Assembly (NCBI GenBank): GCA_039028635.1
Contig: JBCCHV010000030.1
Location: 1 to 64,000 of the forward strand
Origin: Acidobacteriota bacterium
Lineage (GTDB): Bacteria; Acidobacteriota; Thermoanaerobaculia; Multivoradales; JBCCEF01
Direction: 5' to 3'
DNA length: 64,000 bases
Positions 9,479-17,648 of this stretch are shown in pieces (the first letter of the stretch is position 1; each line of letters starts with the position of its first letter). A model generated the notes under the pieces. That model was not told the origin of the DNA and searched no databases. It worked only from the letters and a program-made list of their open reading frames with translations. The position numbers and the translations under genes were made by a program.

Positions 9479-10104
9479 CAGTGTGCACTCGCTCCGTGAT
9501 CAGAATCGTGCTCGTCGGCCGGCGCCGCGAGAGCTTCTTCGAAGGCCCGGCGCTCGGCGGCCGGCAGCCCTTCCAACGACATGCCCTGGCTCTGCTGCAA
9601 GACGCGCAGAAAGGCGGTGATGGCCCAGCGATCCTCGGCCGTGATCTGACTGCGGTAGCTCGGCATGCGGCCGAAGCCCTCGCTGATCACGCTAAAGAAA
9701 TAGCCGTCCGGCATGTCCCGCAGACGCTGCTCGTGAAAGGAGCTCGGTACCGGGTAGCCGCGCTGCACGATCACGCCGTTGCCTTCGCCGGTCATGCCGT
9801 GACAGGGCGAGCAGAAGACCGCATAACGCTGCTGACCGCGCTTGAGCATGGCGGCGTCGACCGGTCGCGGGATCCGATCCACGGCCTGGCCGTCAGCGTC
9901 GACGCCGAACCAGAAGGCGCGGTCATCGCGCAGGAAGCCGCGAGCGATGGTGTTCGCCGGCAGCGGCCGCGCCGAAGCACCGTCGTCGAAGAAGTCGCTC
10001 TTTTCGAGCGGCTCGTACTTCGCCTGGTCGAACATCCCCTGGCGGCAGCCGAAGGAGCCGACGAGGACGAGGGCCAGCAACAGAGTCGTCGCTCTACTCT
10101 TCAA
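9478..10104 (-). CDS. actE: Alternative complex III subunit ActE, monoheme cytochrome c lipoprotein
   Basis: 208 residues from a TTG at 10104 (GAGG eight bases upstream). Lipobox VGSFGC gives a lipid-anchored mature protein. One heme c site CSPCHGMTGEGNG near residue 96 and a possible distal Met in the GFGRMPSYRSQI stretch. ActE passes electrons from ActB/ActA toward the oxidase cytochrome. The gene overlaps actD by 11 bp and actF by one base group (ATGA). Confidence 0.93.
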   Translation of the reverse strand: MKSRATTLLLALVLVGSFGCRQGMFDQAKYEPLEKSDFFDDGASARPLPANTIARGFLRDDRAFWFGVDADGQAVDRIPRPVDAAMLKRGQQRYAVFCSPCHGMTGEGNGVIVQRGYPVPSSFHEQRLRDMPDGYFFSVISEGFGRMPSYRSQITAEDRWAITAFLRVLQQSQGMSLEGLPAAERRAFEEALAAPADEHDSDHGASAH

Positions 10105-10633
10105 CGTCAGACACCTCGATGGGATTCAAGCCCTGCAGGAAGGACTTCGTACCGGCGTGATCGAACTGCTCGTCGGCAGACTCGATCAACAGGAAAAAGC
10201 CCTCGCTGGACGCCTTTTTGCGAAACGACTCGACATTGAAGACCGGGTGGTAAGGCTGCGGCAGCTTGTTGAGCAAAATCATCCCCAGCAGGCCGGAGAT
10301 GGCGGCCAGCAGAATGGTGCACTCGAAGGTCACCACCACCCAGCCCGGCCAGGCGCCGAAGGGGCGGCCGCCGACGATCATCGGATAGTGGATGACGCTG
10401 CTCCAGTACTGCAGCGTCAGACCACCGAGACCGCCGCAGATGCCACCGGTCAAAACCACCGCCGGCACCCAGGAGCGCTTGTGCTCGAGAGCCTCCCACA
10501 GGGCCTCCACCGGGTAAGGCGTGAAGGCGTCGACCAGGCGATACCCCGCCTTGTGCGTCCTGCGGGCCGCCTCCGTGAGCGTCTCCGGGTTCGGGAACTC
10601 GGCCATCAGGCCGTAGAGCTGATCGCTGCTCAT
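10094..10633 (-). CDS. actD: Alternative complex III subunit ActD (DUF3341)
   Basis: 179 residues. N-terminal soluble part LYGLMAEFPNPETLTEAARR with the GYRLVDAFTPYPVEAL signature of DUF3341, then two membrane helices (about 58-80 and 97-121). It is a structural subunit without cofactors that packs against ActC. It lies 9 bp after actC. Confidence 0.93.
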   Translation of the reverse strand: MSSDQLYGLMAEFPNPETLTEAARRTHKAGYRLVDAFTPYPVEALWEALEHKRSWVPAVVLTGGICGGLGGLTLQYWSSVIHYPMIVGGRPFGAWPGWVVVTFECTILLAAISGLLGMILLNKLPQPYHPVFNVESFRKKASSEGFFLLIESADEQFDHAGTKSFLQGLNPIEVSDVEE

Positions 10634-10642
10634 GGTGCCGCC

Positions 10643-12013
10643 TCAGTGATGGGATTTCTCATGCGCCAGATGCCGCACCTCGAAGATCGAGATCACCGGC
10701 AGGAAGCGAATGAACAAGAAGATCAGAGTCATGAAGAGACCGATGGTGCCGACGTAGACCGCCCAGTCCCAGCGCGTGCCCGCATAGACGTCCCAGGACG
10801 ATGGCAGGAAGTCGCGCGACAGGCTGACCACCACGATGATGTAGCGCTCCAGCCACATGCCGACGTTGATCGCCATCGAGATCAGCCACAGGATCCACGG
10901 CGAGGTGCGCACCTTCTTGATCCACAGGAACTGCGGAATGACGATGTTGCACACCCAGAGCATCATGTACTGGAAGGCGAAAGGACCGAAGAAGCGGTTC
11001 TTCACCATGTACCACTCGTAGGTGTTGCCGCTGTACCAAGCGACGAAGATCTCGACGATGTAGCCGTAGGCCACGATCAAGCCGGTGGTCAGCATGACCT
11101 TGGCCATCGCCTGCAGATGACGATCGGTGATGAAGTTGTGCAGGCCGAAGAGCGGCCGCAGGGGCAGCATCAGAGTGAACACCATGGCGAAGCCCGCGAA
11201 CACCGCTCCAGCGACGAAGTAGGGCGGGAACACGGTGGTGTGCCAACCCGGCACGATGCTGATGGCGAAGTCGAAGCTGACCACCGTGTGCACCGAGAGC
11301 ACCAGCGGCGTCGACAGGCCGGCGAGCAGGAGGTAGAGGGACTCGTAGTTCTGCCAGTGCTTGGAGGAGCCCCGCCAGCCGAGGGAGAAGATCCCCGCCA
11401 GGCGCTTGATCCAGATGTTCTTGGCGCGATCACGCAGCGAGGCGAGGTCCGGGATCAGGCCGGTGAACCAGAACAGCAGCGAGACGGTGGCGTAGGTCGA
11501 GACCGCGAACACGTCCCAGATCAACGGGCTCTGGAACTGCGGCCAGAGGCTCATCTGGTTGGGATAGGGCATCAACCAGTAGAACAGCCAGGGGCGCCCC
11601 AAGTGGAGAATCGGGAACATCCCGGCGCAGGCCACGGCGAACAGCGTCATGGCCTCGGCGAAGCGGTTGATGGAGGTTCGCCAGTCCTGCCGGAAGAGCA
11701 GCAGAATCGCCGAGATCAGGGTACCGGCGTGACCGATGCCGATCCACCAGACGAAGTTGATGATGGCGAAACCCCAAGCCACCGGAATGTTCAGGCCCCA
11801 GATCCCGGTGCCCTCGGTAACCAGCTTGGCAGCGGCCATCAAGAACAGCATCAAGAGGGCGAAGCTCGCCGCCAGGCCCACCAACCACCAAGGCTTGGTG
11901 GTACCGAAGATCGGCCGCGTGATGTCGTCCGTCACCGATCCCGGCGTGTGCTCGCCGGTAATGACCGGCGGGACACCGGGCTCGATCAGGGGTCGAGGAT
12001 CCATCGTCGCCAT
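10643..12013 (-). CDS. actC: Alternative complex III subunit ActC, NrfD-like quinol oxidase membrane subunit
   Basis: 456 residues with about ten membrane helices of the NrfD/PsrC family (FVWWIGIGHAGTLISAILLLFRQDWR, LPLRPLFGLHNFIT split over helices). The charged residues in the first helices correspond to the quinol-oxidising site in ACIII structures. It receives electrons from quinol and passes them to the iron-sulfur subunit ActB, whose gene ends 3 bp upstream. Confidence 0.95.
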   Translation of the reverse strand: MATMDPRPLIEPGVPPVITGEHTPGSVTDDITRPIFGTTKPWWLVGLAASFALLMLFLMAAAKLVTEGTGIWGLNIPVAWGFAIINFVWWIGIGHAGTLISAILLLFRQDWRTSINRFAEAMTLFAVACAGMFPILHLGRPWLFYWLMPYPNQMSLWPQFQSPLIWDVFAVSTYATVSLLFWFTGLIPDLASLRDRAKNIWIKRLAGIFSLGWRGSSKHWQNYESLYLLLAGLSTPLVLSVHTVVSFDFAISIVPGWHTTVFPPYFVAGAVFAGFAMVFTLMLPLRPLFGLHNFITDRHLQAMAKVMLTTGLIVAYGYIVEIFVAWYSGNTYEWYMVKNRFFGPFAFQYMMLWVCNIVIPQFLWIKKVRTSPWILWLISMAINVGMWLERYIIVVVSLSRDFLPSSWDVYAGTRWDWAVYVGTIGLFMTLIFLFIRFLPVISIFEVRHLAHEKSHH

Positions 12014-12016
12014 GGT

Positions 12017-15000
12017 CTAGGTCCTCTCCAGCTTGGGGTTGGGGTTGGTGACCCTCGCCAGATAGGTCGTCCGCGGGCGCGTGTTGAGCTCTTCGAGCAG
12101 GCCGTAGTTGAGGGGCAGGTTCTTCCAAGCCGTCACCCCCGCGGTCTCGTCGTTGATGTTGCCGAAGCGGATCGCCTTCGTCGAGCAGGCCTGCTGGCAA
12201 GCGGTGAGCAAATCCTCGTCGGTGACGCTGCGCTGCTCCACCTTGGCCGCGATGCGGGCCTTGTTGAGGCGCTGCACGCAGTAGGAGCACTTCTCCATCA
12301 CGCCGCGGTTGCGCACCGTGACGTTGGGGTTGCGCCCCAGCTTGAGGCTCTCGGTGGTGATGTCCGAGTACTGCAAGAAGTTGAAGCGCCGCACCTTGTA
12401 GGGGCAGTTGTTGGAGCAGTACCGGGTCCCGACGCAACGGTTGTAAACCATGTCGTTGAGACCTTCCGGACTGTGCACCGTCGCCGCCACCGGGCAGACC
12501 ACCTCGCAGGGCGCCTGCTCGCAGTGCTGGCACGACACCGGCTGCTGGTAGACCTCGGGGTTGTCGAGGTCACCGGAGTAGTAGCGGTCGATGCGCAGCC
12601 AGTGCATCTCGCGCGCCTTGAGGACCTGGTCCTTGCCCACCACCGCAATGTTGTTCTCCGCCTGGCAGGCGATGACGCAGGCTCCGCAGCCGAGACAGCT
12701 GTTGAGGTCGATCGCCATACCCCAGGCGTAGCGACTCTTGTGAGGCGGGTACATCGACTGCTCAACGGTCGGACGATGGACCTTGTGCTTGGCGAAATCG
12801 GCGTGATGGTAGTACTCGTCGAGGGTCGCCGTGCGCACCAGATGACGGCCCTCCATGCTGCCGTGGTCCTGGGTCGAAGCCAGCTCGTAGGTTCCCGACG
12901 CCTTGCGCAGGGTCACCGGGCAGGTCCACAGATGAGCGCTTTGCCGGATGGCGTAGGTGTTGAATCCGGTACCCGCACCGACCCGCCCGAGGCCCTTGCC
13001 GCCGTAGCCGAAGTGCAGCGTCGCGGCACCCGCCGGAATCCCCGGCTGGATCCACACCGCGACCCCCGAGAGGGTGCGCTCGCCGACCGTCAGGTCGACG
13101 CGATCGTTGTTGTTCAAGCCGAGGCTCTCGGCGGTGCTCGGACCGATCAGGAAGGCATTGTCCCAGGTCAGCTTGGTGAGCGGCTTGGGACATTCCTGCA
13201 ACCAGCCGTTGTTGACGAAACGACCGTCCCAGATGGTCGGGTCCGGGCGCAGGCTGAGCTCGAGATCCCCCACCGGGGTGGTGGCGGCAGAGCTCGAGGC
13301 GTTGGCGATGGCGGCCGGCGCGACGGCCAAGGCGACCGCCGGCGCTTCCGTATCGGCAACGAAGCCATCGTGGACCGCCCGGCGCCAGGCATCTTCATCG
13401 AGGCCCTGTTCCTCCCAGTAGGTCCGCACCGAGTCGTAGTCGGTGGCGTCGGTCCGTCCCGCCAGCATCGAAACGATCTGTCCCGCCGACTTACAGGGCC
13501 AGTAGAGGGGCTCGATCAGGGGCTGCGCCAGGGTGGCGATTCCGTCGTAAGAGCGCGCATCGGCCCAGGTCTCGAGAAAGTGCAGCTCGGGCACGTGCCA
13601 GCGGCAGCGATTCGAGGTCTCGTTCTCATAGGGGCCGAGGTAGATCGCCTCCGTCGCCTTCAGGAGGGCATCACCGAAGCCCAGCTCGGCCGGCGCATCG
13701 AACACCGGATTGCCACCGAGAATCACCACTAAGTCGGCACGACCGGAGTTCATCGAGTCGACCAGATCGGCGAGATCGGAAATCTGCTCGACCGGATTGG
13801 CGTCGATCGTCTCGCTGAAGGAGATGGCGCTGCTACCAAGCGCCTCGTTGATGGCGAAGGCCAACACCTGCAGCGCCGGATCGGCATAGCGACCGGCGAC
13901 CACCAGGGCGGCCTTGCCAGCCGCTTTCAAGTCCTCGGCGATCACGGTGATCATCTCTTCGGCCGCAGCCGGCGCCGAGTCCGTCGCCCCCGCCACACCG
14001 ACGCGGGCCGCCAGGGCGGCGGCGGCGCGGGTGAGGTCCGCCGGCGTCAGAGGCAGGCGGTGATCGGCGAGCGTCGAAGACGACGTCGGAGACGCTTCGA
14101 GGGCATAGAAGCGCGCCATTTTGCGCTCCCCCGCCTTGGGACCGGGAGCGCCGCCATCGTGGTCTTCGACGGCCGCATGGTCGGAGGCCTCGCCGTGCGC
14201 TTCCTGCCCGCCGTGATCATCGCCGGATCCGTGGCCGTCATCACCATGGTCGCCACCGTGACCGTGGCCGCCCGAAACGTTCTTGACGCTTTCGGGATCG
14301 ATCTCCCAGATGCGGCGCCGTTCACCGAACTGGCCGGCGTAGCGCAGACTTCCTGGACCGCGGGTGAGGAAGTCGGAGTCGAGGGTCACCAGGACATCGA
14401 CCTGCGACAGGTCGTAGCGCACCTCGACGGGTCGCCCGAAGGCCTGACGCTGGGCCTCCGACGCCGGATGCGCCGACGCCGGCTCCCAGCAGTGCCAGCG
14501 CGCCTGCGGCATCTTCTCGCGCAGCTGGTCGAACTGCTTGGCGAGGGTCGGCGAGGAGACCTTGCCGGTCAGGACGTGCAGCCCGGCACCGCCGAGGGCG
14601 GCCATCGCCTCGAGTCGCGGCTGGAGGTCCGCGACCATGGCGTCCCAGGTCCGCGGCCGGCCAGAGTCCTTGAGTTGCTGCGATCGATCGGGATCGTAGA
14701 GGTCGAGCAGCTTGGCCTGCGAATAGGCGTCCGAGGCTCCCAAGCTCGCCGGATGCTGAGGATTGCCCTCGAGCTTGGTCGGCCGACCGGTGTGACTCTC
14801 CGCCAACAGCGACGCGGCGTAGCCGCCGAGAGAGGTCATGGTGGCGAACTTGAGCGCCGTGCCCGGCTTGACCTCGGGAGGTTGCCGAACGTAAGGCACG
14901 ATCTTCTCGCTCGGCTGCTTGACGCAGCCGGTGAGACCACCGAGGGCGAGGGAGGCGCTCATCAGCTGCAGGAACCGGCGCCGACTGGTGGCGCCGCCGG

Positions 15001-15199
15001 CCCACTCGCTGGCCTGCCGCGGGAACTCGCGGAACACCAGCTCACGGAACTCCTCCGTGTCGGCGAGCTGATCGAGGCTGCGCCAGAACTGGCGCCCCTC
15101 GGCCTTTTCCAAGCGCTCGCGGATCTCGGTCAGGTCGACTCGAGGCGCAGCGATGCTGGGCGGCTCCTCTTGCTCCTTCAAGATCTTCAGGATATCCAT
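12017..15199 (-). CDS. actB: Alternative complex III subunit ActB, molybdopterin-like/iron-sulfur protein
   Basis: 1060 residues. Tat signal SRRRFLQLMSASLALGGLTGC near residues 71-91; the final LTGC also looks like a lipobox. The B1 part resembles molybdopterin oxidoreductases but normally lacks the cofactor; the B2 part (about 820-1030) is ferredoxin-like with CLGCGACVIACQ, CQHCEQAPCEVVCP, CSNNCP and CSYCVQRL clusters for one 3Fe-4S and three 4Fe-4S centres. Residues about 309-350 form a histidine-, aspartate- and glycine-rich insertion (HGHGGDHGDDGHG) that looks added. Electrons travel from ActC through these clusters to ActA/ActE. Confidence 0.96.
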   Translation of the reverse strand: MDILKILKEQEEPPSIAAPRVDLTEIRERLEKAEGRQFWRSLDQLADTEEFRELVFREFPRQASEWAGGATSRRRFLQLMSASLALGGLTGCVKQPSEKIVPYVRQPPEVKPGTALKFATMTSLGGYAASLLAESHTGRPTKLEGNPQHPASLGASDAYSQAKLLDLYDPDRSQQLKDSGRPRTWDAMVADLQPRLEAMAALGGAGLHVLTGKVSSPTLAKQFDQLREKMPQARWHCWEPASAHPASEAQRQAFGRPVEVRYDLSQVDVLVTLDSDFLTRGPGSLRYAGQFGERRRIWEIDPESVKNVSGGHGHGGDHGDDGHGSGDDHGGQEAHGEASDHAAVEDHDGGAPGPKAGERKMARFYALEASPTSSSTLADHRLPLTPADLTRAAAALAARVGVAGATDSAPAAAEEMITVIAEDLKAAGKAALVVAGRYADPALQVLAFAINEALGSSAISFSETIDANPVEQISDLADLVDSMNSGRADLVVILGGNPVFDAPAELGFGDALLKATEAIYLGPYENETSNRCRWHVPELHFLETWADARSYDGIATLAQPLIEPLYWPCKSAGQIVSMLAGRTDATDYDSVRTYWEEQGLDEDAWRRAVHDGFVADTEAPAVALAVAPAAIANASSSAATTPVGDLELSLRPDPTIWDGRFVNNGWLQECPKPLTKLTWDNAFLIGPSTAESLGLNNNDRVDLTVGERTLSGVAVWIQPGIPAGAATLHFGYGGKGLGRVGAGTGFNTYAIRQSAHLWTCPVTLRKASGTYELASTQDHGSMEGRHLVRTATLDEYYHHADFAKHKVHRPTVEQSMYPPHKSRYAWGMAIDLNSCLGCGACVIACQAENNIAVVGKDQVLKAREMHWLRIDRYYSGDLDNPEVYQQPVSCQHCEQAPCEVVCPVAATVHSPEGLNDMVYNRCVGTRYCSNNCPYKVRRFNFLQYSDITTESLKLGRNPNVTVRNRGVMEKCSYCVQRLNKARIAAKVEQRSVTDEDLLTACQQACSTKAIRFGNINDETAGVTAWKNLPLNYGLLEELNTRPRTTYLARVTNPNPKLERT

Positions 15200-15241
15200 G
15201 CCTTCAGTACCCTCTCCATGTCGTCCGTTGCCGACGACGAC

Positions 15242-15892
15242 CTAGTAATGGCACGCGGAGCAATTAGTGACGCTCTGAATCTCATATTCTTCGACCAGTT
15301 GTGGCCCAAGCTCGGACTGCGGAATCGGCGGAACCCAACCGAAGGTGTAGATCTCTTCCCGCGGCCGAACGTGCTGCGCCGGATCGCGGTGGCAGTCGAG
15401 GCACCAGGCCATGGTCAGCGATTCGGCCTGAATCATCAGCGGCATCTCGTCGACGCGGCCATGGCAGGACTCACAGCCGATGCCCTTGGCGATGTGCACG
15501 CTGTGGTTGAAGTACACGTAGTCGGGCGTATCGTGGAGGCGCTCCCACTCGATCGGAATGCCGCTGCGATAGGACTCGCGGAGCGGCTCGAGCAGCTCGG
15601 CATTGGTCCAGATCTCTTTGTGGCAATTCATGCAGGTTTCGGTCGGGGGAATCCCCGCGAAGGCCGACTCTTCGACGGTCGTGTGGCAGTAGAGGCAGTG
15701 GATGCCGAGGCCCTTGAAGTGATGATCGTGGGAGAAGGGCACCGGCTGGCTGATGACCACATCCTCACCGGTGACATAGCCCGACGTACTGATCGTCGCA
15801 CCAGCCCACACCAATCCGGCGAGAGTTCCCAACCCCAAGACGATGCTTACCCGCGCGAGGGCATTCGCACTCTTGTGGAAGATTTGCGGCAT
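15242..15892 (-). CDS. actA: Alternative complex III subunit ActA, pentaheme cytochrome c
   Basis: 216 residues: an N-terminal membrane anchor (about 13-33) and five heme c sites, CLYCH, CMNCH, CESCH, CLDCH and CSACH, matching the five hemes of ActA. It is the first gene of the operon and leads actB by 42 bp. ActA hosts the heme chain that takes electrons from ActB and gives them to ActE or the caa3 oxidase. A CRP-family palindrome lies 65 bp upstream of its start. Confidence 0.96.
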   Translation of the reverse strand: MPQIFHKSANALARVSIVLGLGTLAGLVWAGATISTSGYVTGEDVVISQPVPFSHDHHFKGLGIHCLYCHTTVEESAFAGIPPTETCMNCHKEIWTNAELLEPLRESYRSGIPIEWERLHDTPDYVYFNHSVHIAKGIGCESCHGRVDEMPLMIQAESLTMAWCLDCHRDPAQHVRPREEIYTFGWVPPIPQSELGPQLVEEYEIQSVTNCSACHY

Positions 15893-15956
15893 CCGTTAGT
15901 GCTCCCGTCAAACAAGCCACACTTCGCAGGACGAAGCGGCCTATATCAAGAGGGCT

Positions 15957-15974
15957 TTGTGAAAAATTTCACAA
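15957..15974. promoter_or_regulatory. CRP/FNR-superfamily operator upstream of the respiratory operon
   Basis: TTGTGA-AAAATT-TCACAA is a perfect dyad matching the TGTGA-N6-TCACA consensus of the CRP branch. It sits 65 bp upstream of actA and about 150 bp upstream of the divergent cupredoxin promoter. On the minus strand an AT-rich GATATA (about 15941-15946) follows and may be the -10. Confidence 0.6.
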
Positions 15975-16091
15975 GCCTGTTGAGATCCTATCGAGACAGA
16001 GACTATGACGCAAGGGGCCCTGATGTCGAGTGCTAGGAGGCTGCCCGGGCGCGCCGGGATGGAACTGCCGCATTCTACGCTCGAAAAGACA

Positions 16092-16120
16092 GCGACTCAA
16101 GATCGATCGGGCAGTATAAT
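16092..16120 (+). promoter_or_regulatory. Promoter of the cupredoxin lipoprotein gene
   Basis: A perfect TATAAT lies at 16115-16120, with a weak -35 (GCGACT) 17 bases upstream. It is 45 bp before the ATG at 16165. Confidence 0.55.
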
Positions 16121-16164
16121 CGCCCCACCCGCGAGTGATCGGCGGGCGCCCACGGAAGCCCGCG

Positions 16165-16881
16165 ATGCTGCCTTTTCTGCGCCTTCTCTTACCTCTTGCC
16201 GTGCTCGCCTGCGGCGCCTCCCCACCGCCGCCGGAAGAGCCCGTCGAGATCGCCCCGACACGCCTTCGCGGACAAGCTCTCTTCACCGGTGAGGCGCGAC
16301 CGAGCGCGACCGAGATCGGCCGCATCGACCCCACCTGCGCCGCCCTCCAGGAGGCGGCTTCGGAGACCATCGAAGACGGCCTCGAGCGGGTCTTCGTCTA
16401 CCTCGCCGATCCACCCCCGTCGGCGGTTCCTGGACCGCCTCCCAGGGAAGCCCTCACCATCACCGCCAAGCGTTGCCAATACGAGCCCGCCGTCGTCGGC
16501 CTCCGTGTCGGCCAGCGGGTGGTGCTCGAGAACGGCGACCCCACCCTGCACCAGCCGGTCACCGCCCAACCCGACGGCAACGAGCTGCGTCTCGAGCAGC
16601 CCTTCGAAGGCATGCGGTCCGAGCTGAGATTCGATCGACCGCGCTTGATGGCCGAGGTGAGCTGCGCCTCCCATCCCTGGATGAAGGCCCACCTGGGAGT
16701 TCTCGACCACCCCTGGTTCGCCGTCACCGACGCCGCCGGCGGCTTCGAGATCCCTGCCCCACCAACCGGCGACCACACCCTGATCGCATGGCACCCGGAG
16801 CTCGGCGAGCGCCGCGCCGCCGTCACCGTGACGGCGGGCCTCGCCACCGAAGTCGTGCTCGACTTCGCAGCCGCCCCCTGA
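16165..16881 (+). CDS. Lipoprotein with cupredoxin-like domain and carboxypeptidase-regulatory-like tail
   Basis: 238 residues from ATG 16165 (GGAAG upstream). Signal peptide with lipobox LAVLAC. The middle (about 100-180) is a cupredoxin-like domain: the CQYEP strand, DPTLHQPV, and CASHPWMKAHLGV supply the His, Cys, His and Met expected for a blue-copper site. The last 60 residues (FAVTDAAGGFEIPAPPTGDH) form a CarboxypepD_reg-like fold. Such proteins occur next to ACIII clusters in Acidobacteriota and Planctomycetes; a periplasmic electron carrier is a fair guess but not shown. Confidence 0.75.
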   Translation: MLPFLRLLLPLAVLACGASPPPPEEPVEIAPTRLRGQALFTGEARPSATEIGRIDPTCAALQEAASETIEDGLERVFVYLADPPPSAVPGPPPREALTITAKRCQYEPAVVGLRVGQRVVLENGDPTLHQPVTAQPDGNELRLEQPFEGMRSELRFDRPRLMAEVSCASHPWMKAHLGVLDHPWFAVTDAAGGFEIPAPPTGDHTLIAWHPELGERRAAVTVTAGLATEVVLDFAAAP

Positions 16882-16899
16882 GACCGCAGGCATTTTCGG

Positions 16900-17111
16900 C
16901 AGCCTGCTAGCAGGTTGCTGAAAAACTCGTCGGCAACCTGCGACCGGGCCCGCGTGGGCCCGGCGGCGGCAAGAGCCGCCGAGGTCGGGGGTGAGGCCGC
17001 ACGACATGTGCGTGCGGCCGAGGGGGGCGCCTCTCGCCCCCCTGAGACAAACAGCTAGCAGCGTTGGAAATGTCGCGAAGCGGACTTTTTCAACAGCCTG
17101 CTAGCAGGCTG
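16900..17111. repeat. 212-bp element with terminal inverted repeats and four internal GC-rich hairpins
   Basis: The ends (16900-16925 and 17086-17111) are 26-bp inverted repeats matching at 24 positions; each contains the palindrome AGCCTGCTAGCAGG(C/T)T next to a run of five A or T. Between them lie four successive hairpins: 16944-16963 (8-bp stem CCGGGCCC), 16965-16980 (6 bp GGCGGC), 16995-17019 (9 bp GGCCGCACG) and 17021-17043 (9 bp AGGGGGGCG). No coding frame fits. It resembles a MITE or REP-type dispersed element; I see no second copy in the window. Confidence 0.7.
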
Positions 17112-17141
17112 CTGAAAGAGTCGCGTGGCGACTTATTCAGC
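17111..17141. repeat. Stem-loop adjoining the repeat element
   Basis: GCTGAAAGAGTCGC, then GTG, then GCGACTTATTCAGC pairs at 12 of 14 positions. It begins at the last base of the right terminal repeat and ends in TTCAGC, so it may be a decayed further copy of the element end. Confidence 0.45.
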
Positions 17142-17217
17142 GCCTGCTGGCTGATTTCAAGGATGCTGGCAGGCCAGGTTCCGCGCTGAGCCGGCCGGAG
17201 AGATTCTTTCGGACATG

Positions 17218-17244
17218 AAAAAGCACCCTCCGGAAGAGGGTGCT
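17218..17244 (-). terminator. Rho-independent terminator of rpsT
   Basis: On the minus strand a 9-bp stem AGCACCCTC / GAGGGTGCT with a 5-base loop is followed by T5, 25 bp after the rpsT stop. Confidence 0.88.
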
Positions 17245-17269
17245 CGACCATCGACAGAGAGGCCCGAAG

Positions 17270-17539
17270 CTACGCTTTGGCGAGCGCGGCGACGGCCTTC
17301 GACAGGCGGGACTTGTAGCGTGCCGCCGTATTGCGATGGATGACGCCCTTGCGAGCGGTGGTGTCGATCAGGCTGAGGGTCGAGCCCAGCAGCTCCTGAG
17401 CCTTGGCGCCGTCCTCGCTGTCGACGGCCGACCGCAAATTGCGGATGGCGTGCCGCATGCGGCTGCGGTTGGAGCGGTTGCGGTCGCGACGCTCGAGGTT
17501 CTGACGGTGCCGCTTTTCGGCAGACTTGTTGTTGGCCAT
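17270..17539 (-). CDS. rpsT: 30S ribosomal protein S20
   Basis: 89 residues beginning MANNKSAEKRHRQN and ending in the helical AARYKSRLSKAVAALAKA, the full usual length. The ATG at 17539 follows GGAGAGTAACGAGA; upstream in-frame codons give an extension not found in S20. S20 binds 16S rRNA early in small-subunit assembly. It stands as a single gene between two terminators. Confidence 0.97.
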   Translation of the reverse strand: MANNKSAEKRHRQNLERRDRNRSNRSRMRHAIRNLRSAVDSEDGAKAQELLGSTLSLIDTTARKGVIHRNTAARYKSRLSKAVAALAKA

Positions 17540-17594
17540 TCTCGTTACTCTCCTGGGGCGGCTCGAACCGATCGGATCGAGGTCCGCTGCACAC

Positions 17595-17626
17595 AAAAAA
17601 GCCGCCGCGGATCCAGTGCGGCCGGC
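17595..17626 (-). terminator. Terminator of the tol-pal operon
   Basis: On the minus strand GCCGGCCGC pairs with GCGGCGGC (one bulged base, 9-base loop) and is followed by six T. It lies 23 bp after the stop of cpoB and just upstream of the rpsT ribosome-binding site. Confidence 0.7.
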
Positions 17627-17648
17627 CTGCGATTTTTACCACAGAGAT

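Noticed and set aside
9842-13732. 1296-codon open frame on the plus strand opposite actBCDE
   Set aside because: It is the antisense shadow of high-GC genes; the opposite strand has complete, recognised ACIII proteins and this frame has no known motif.
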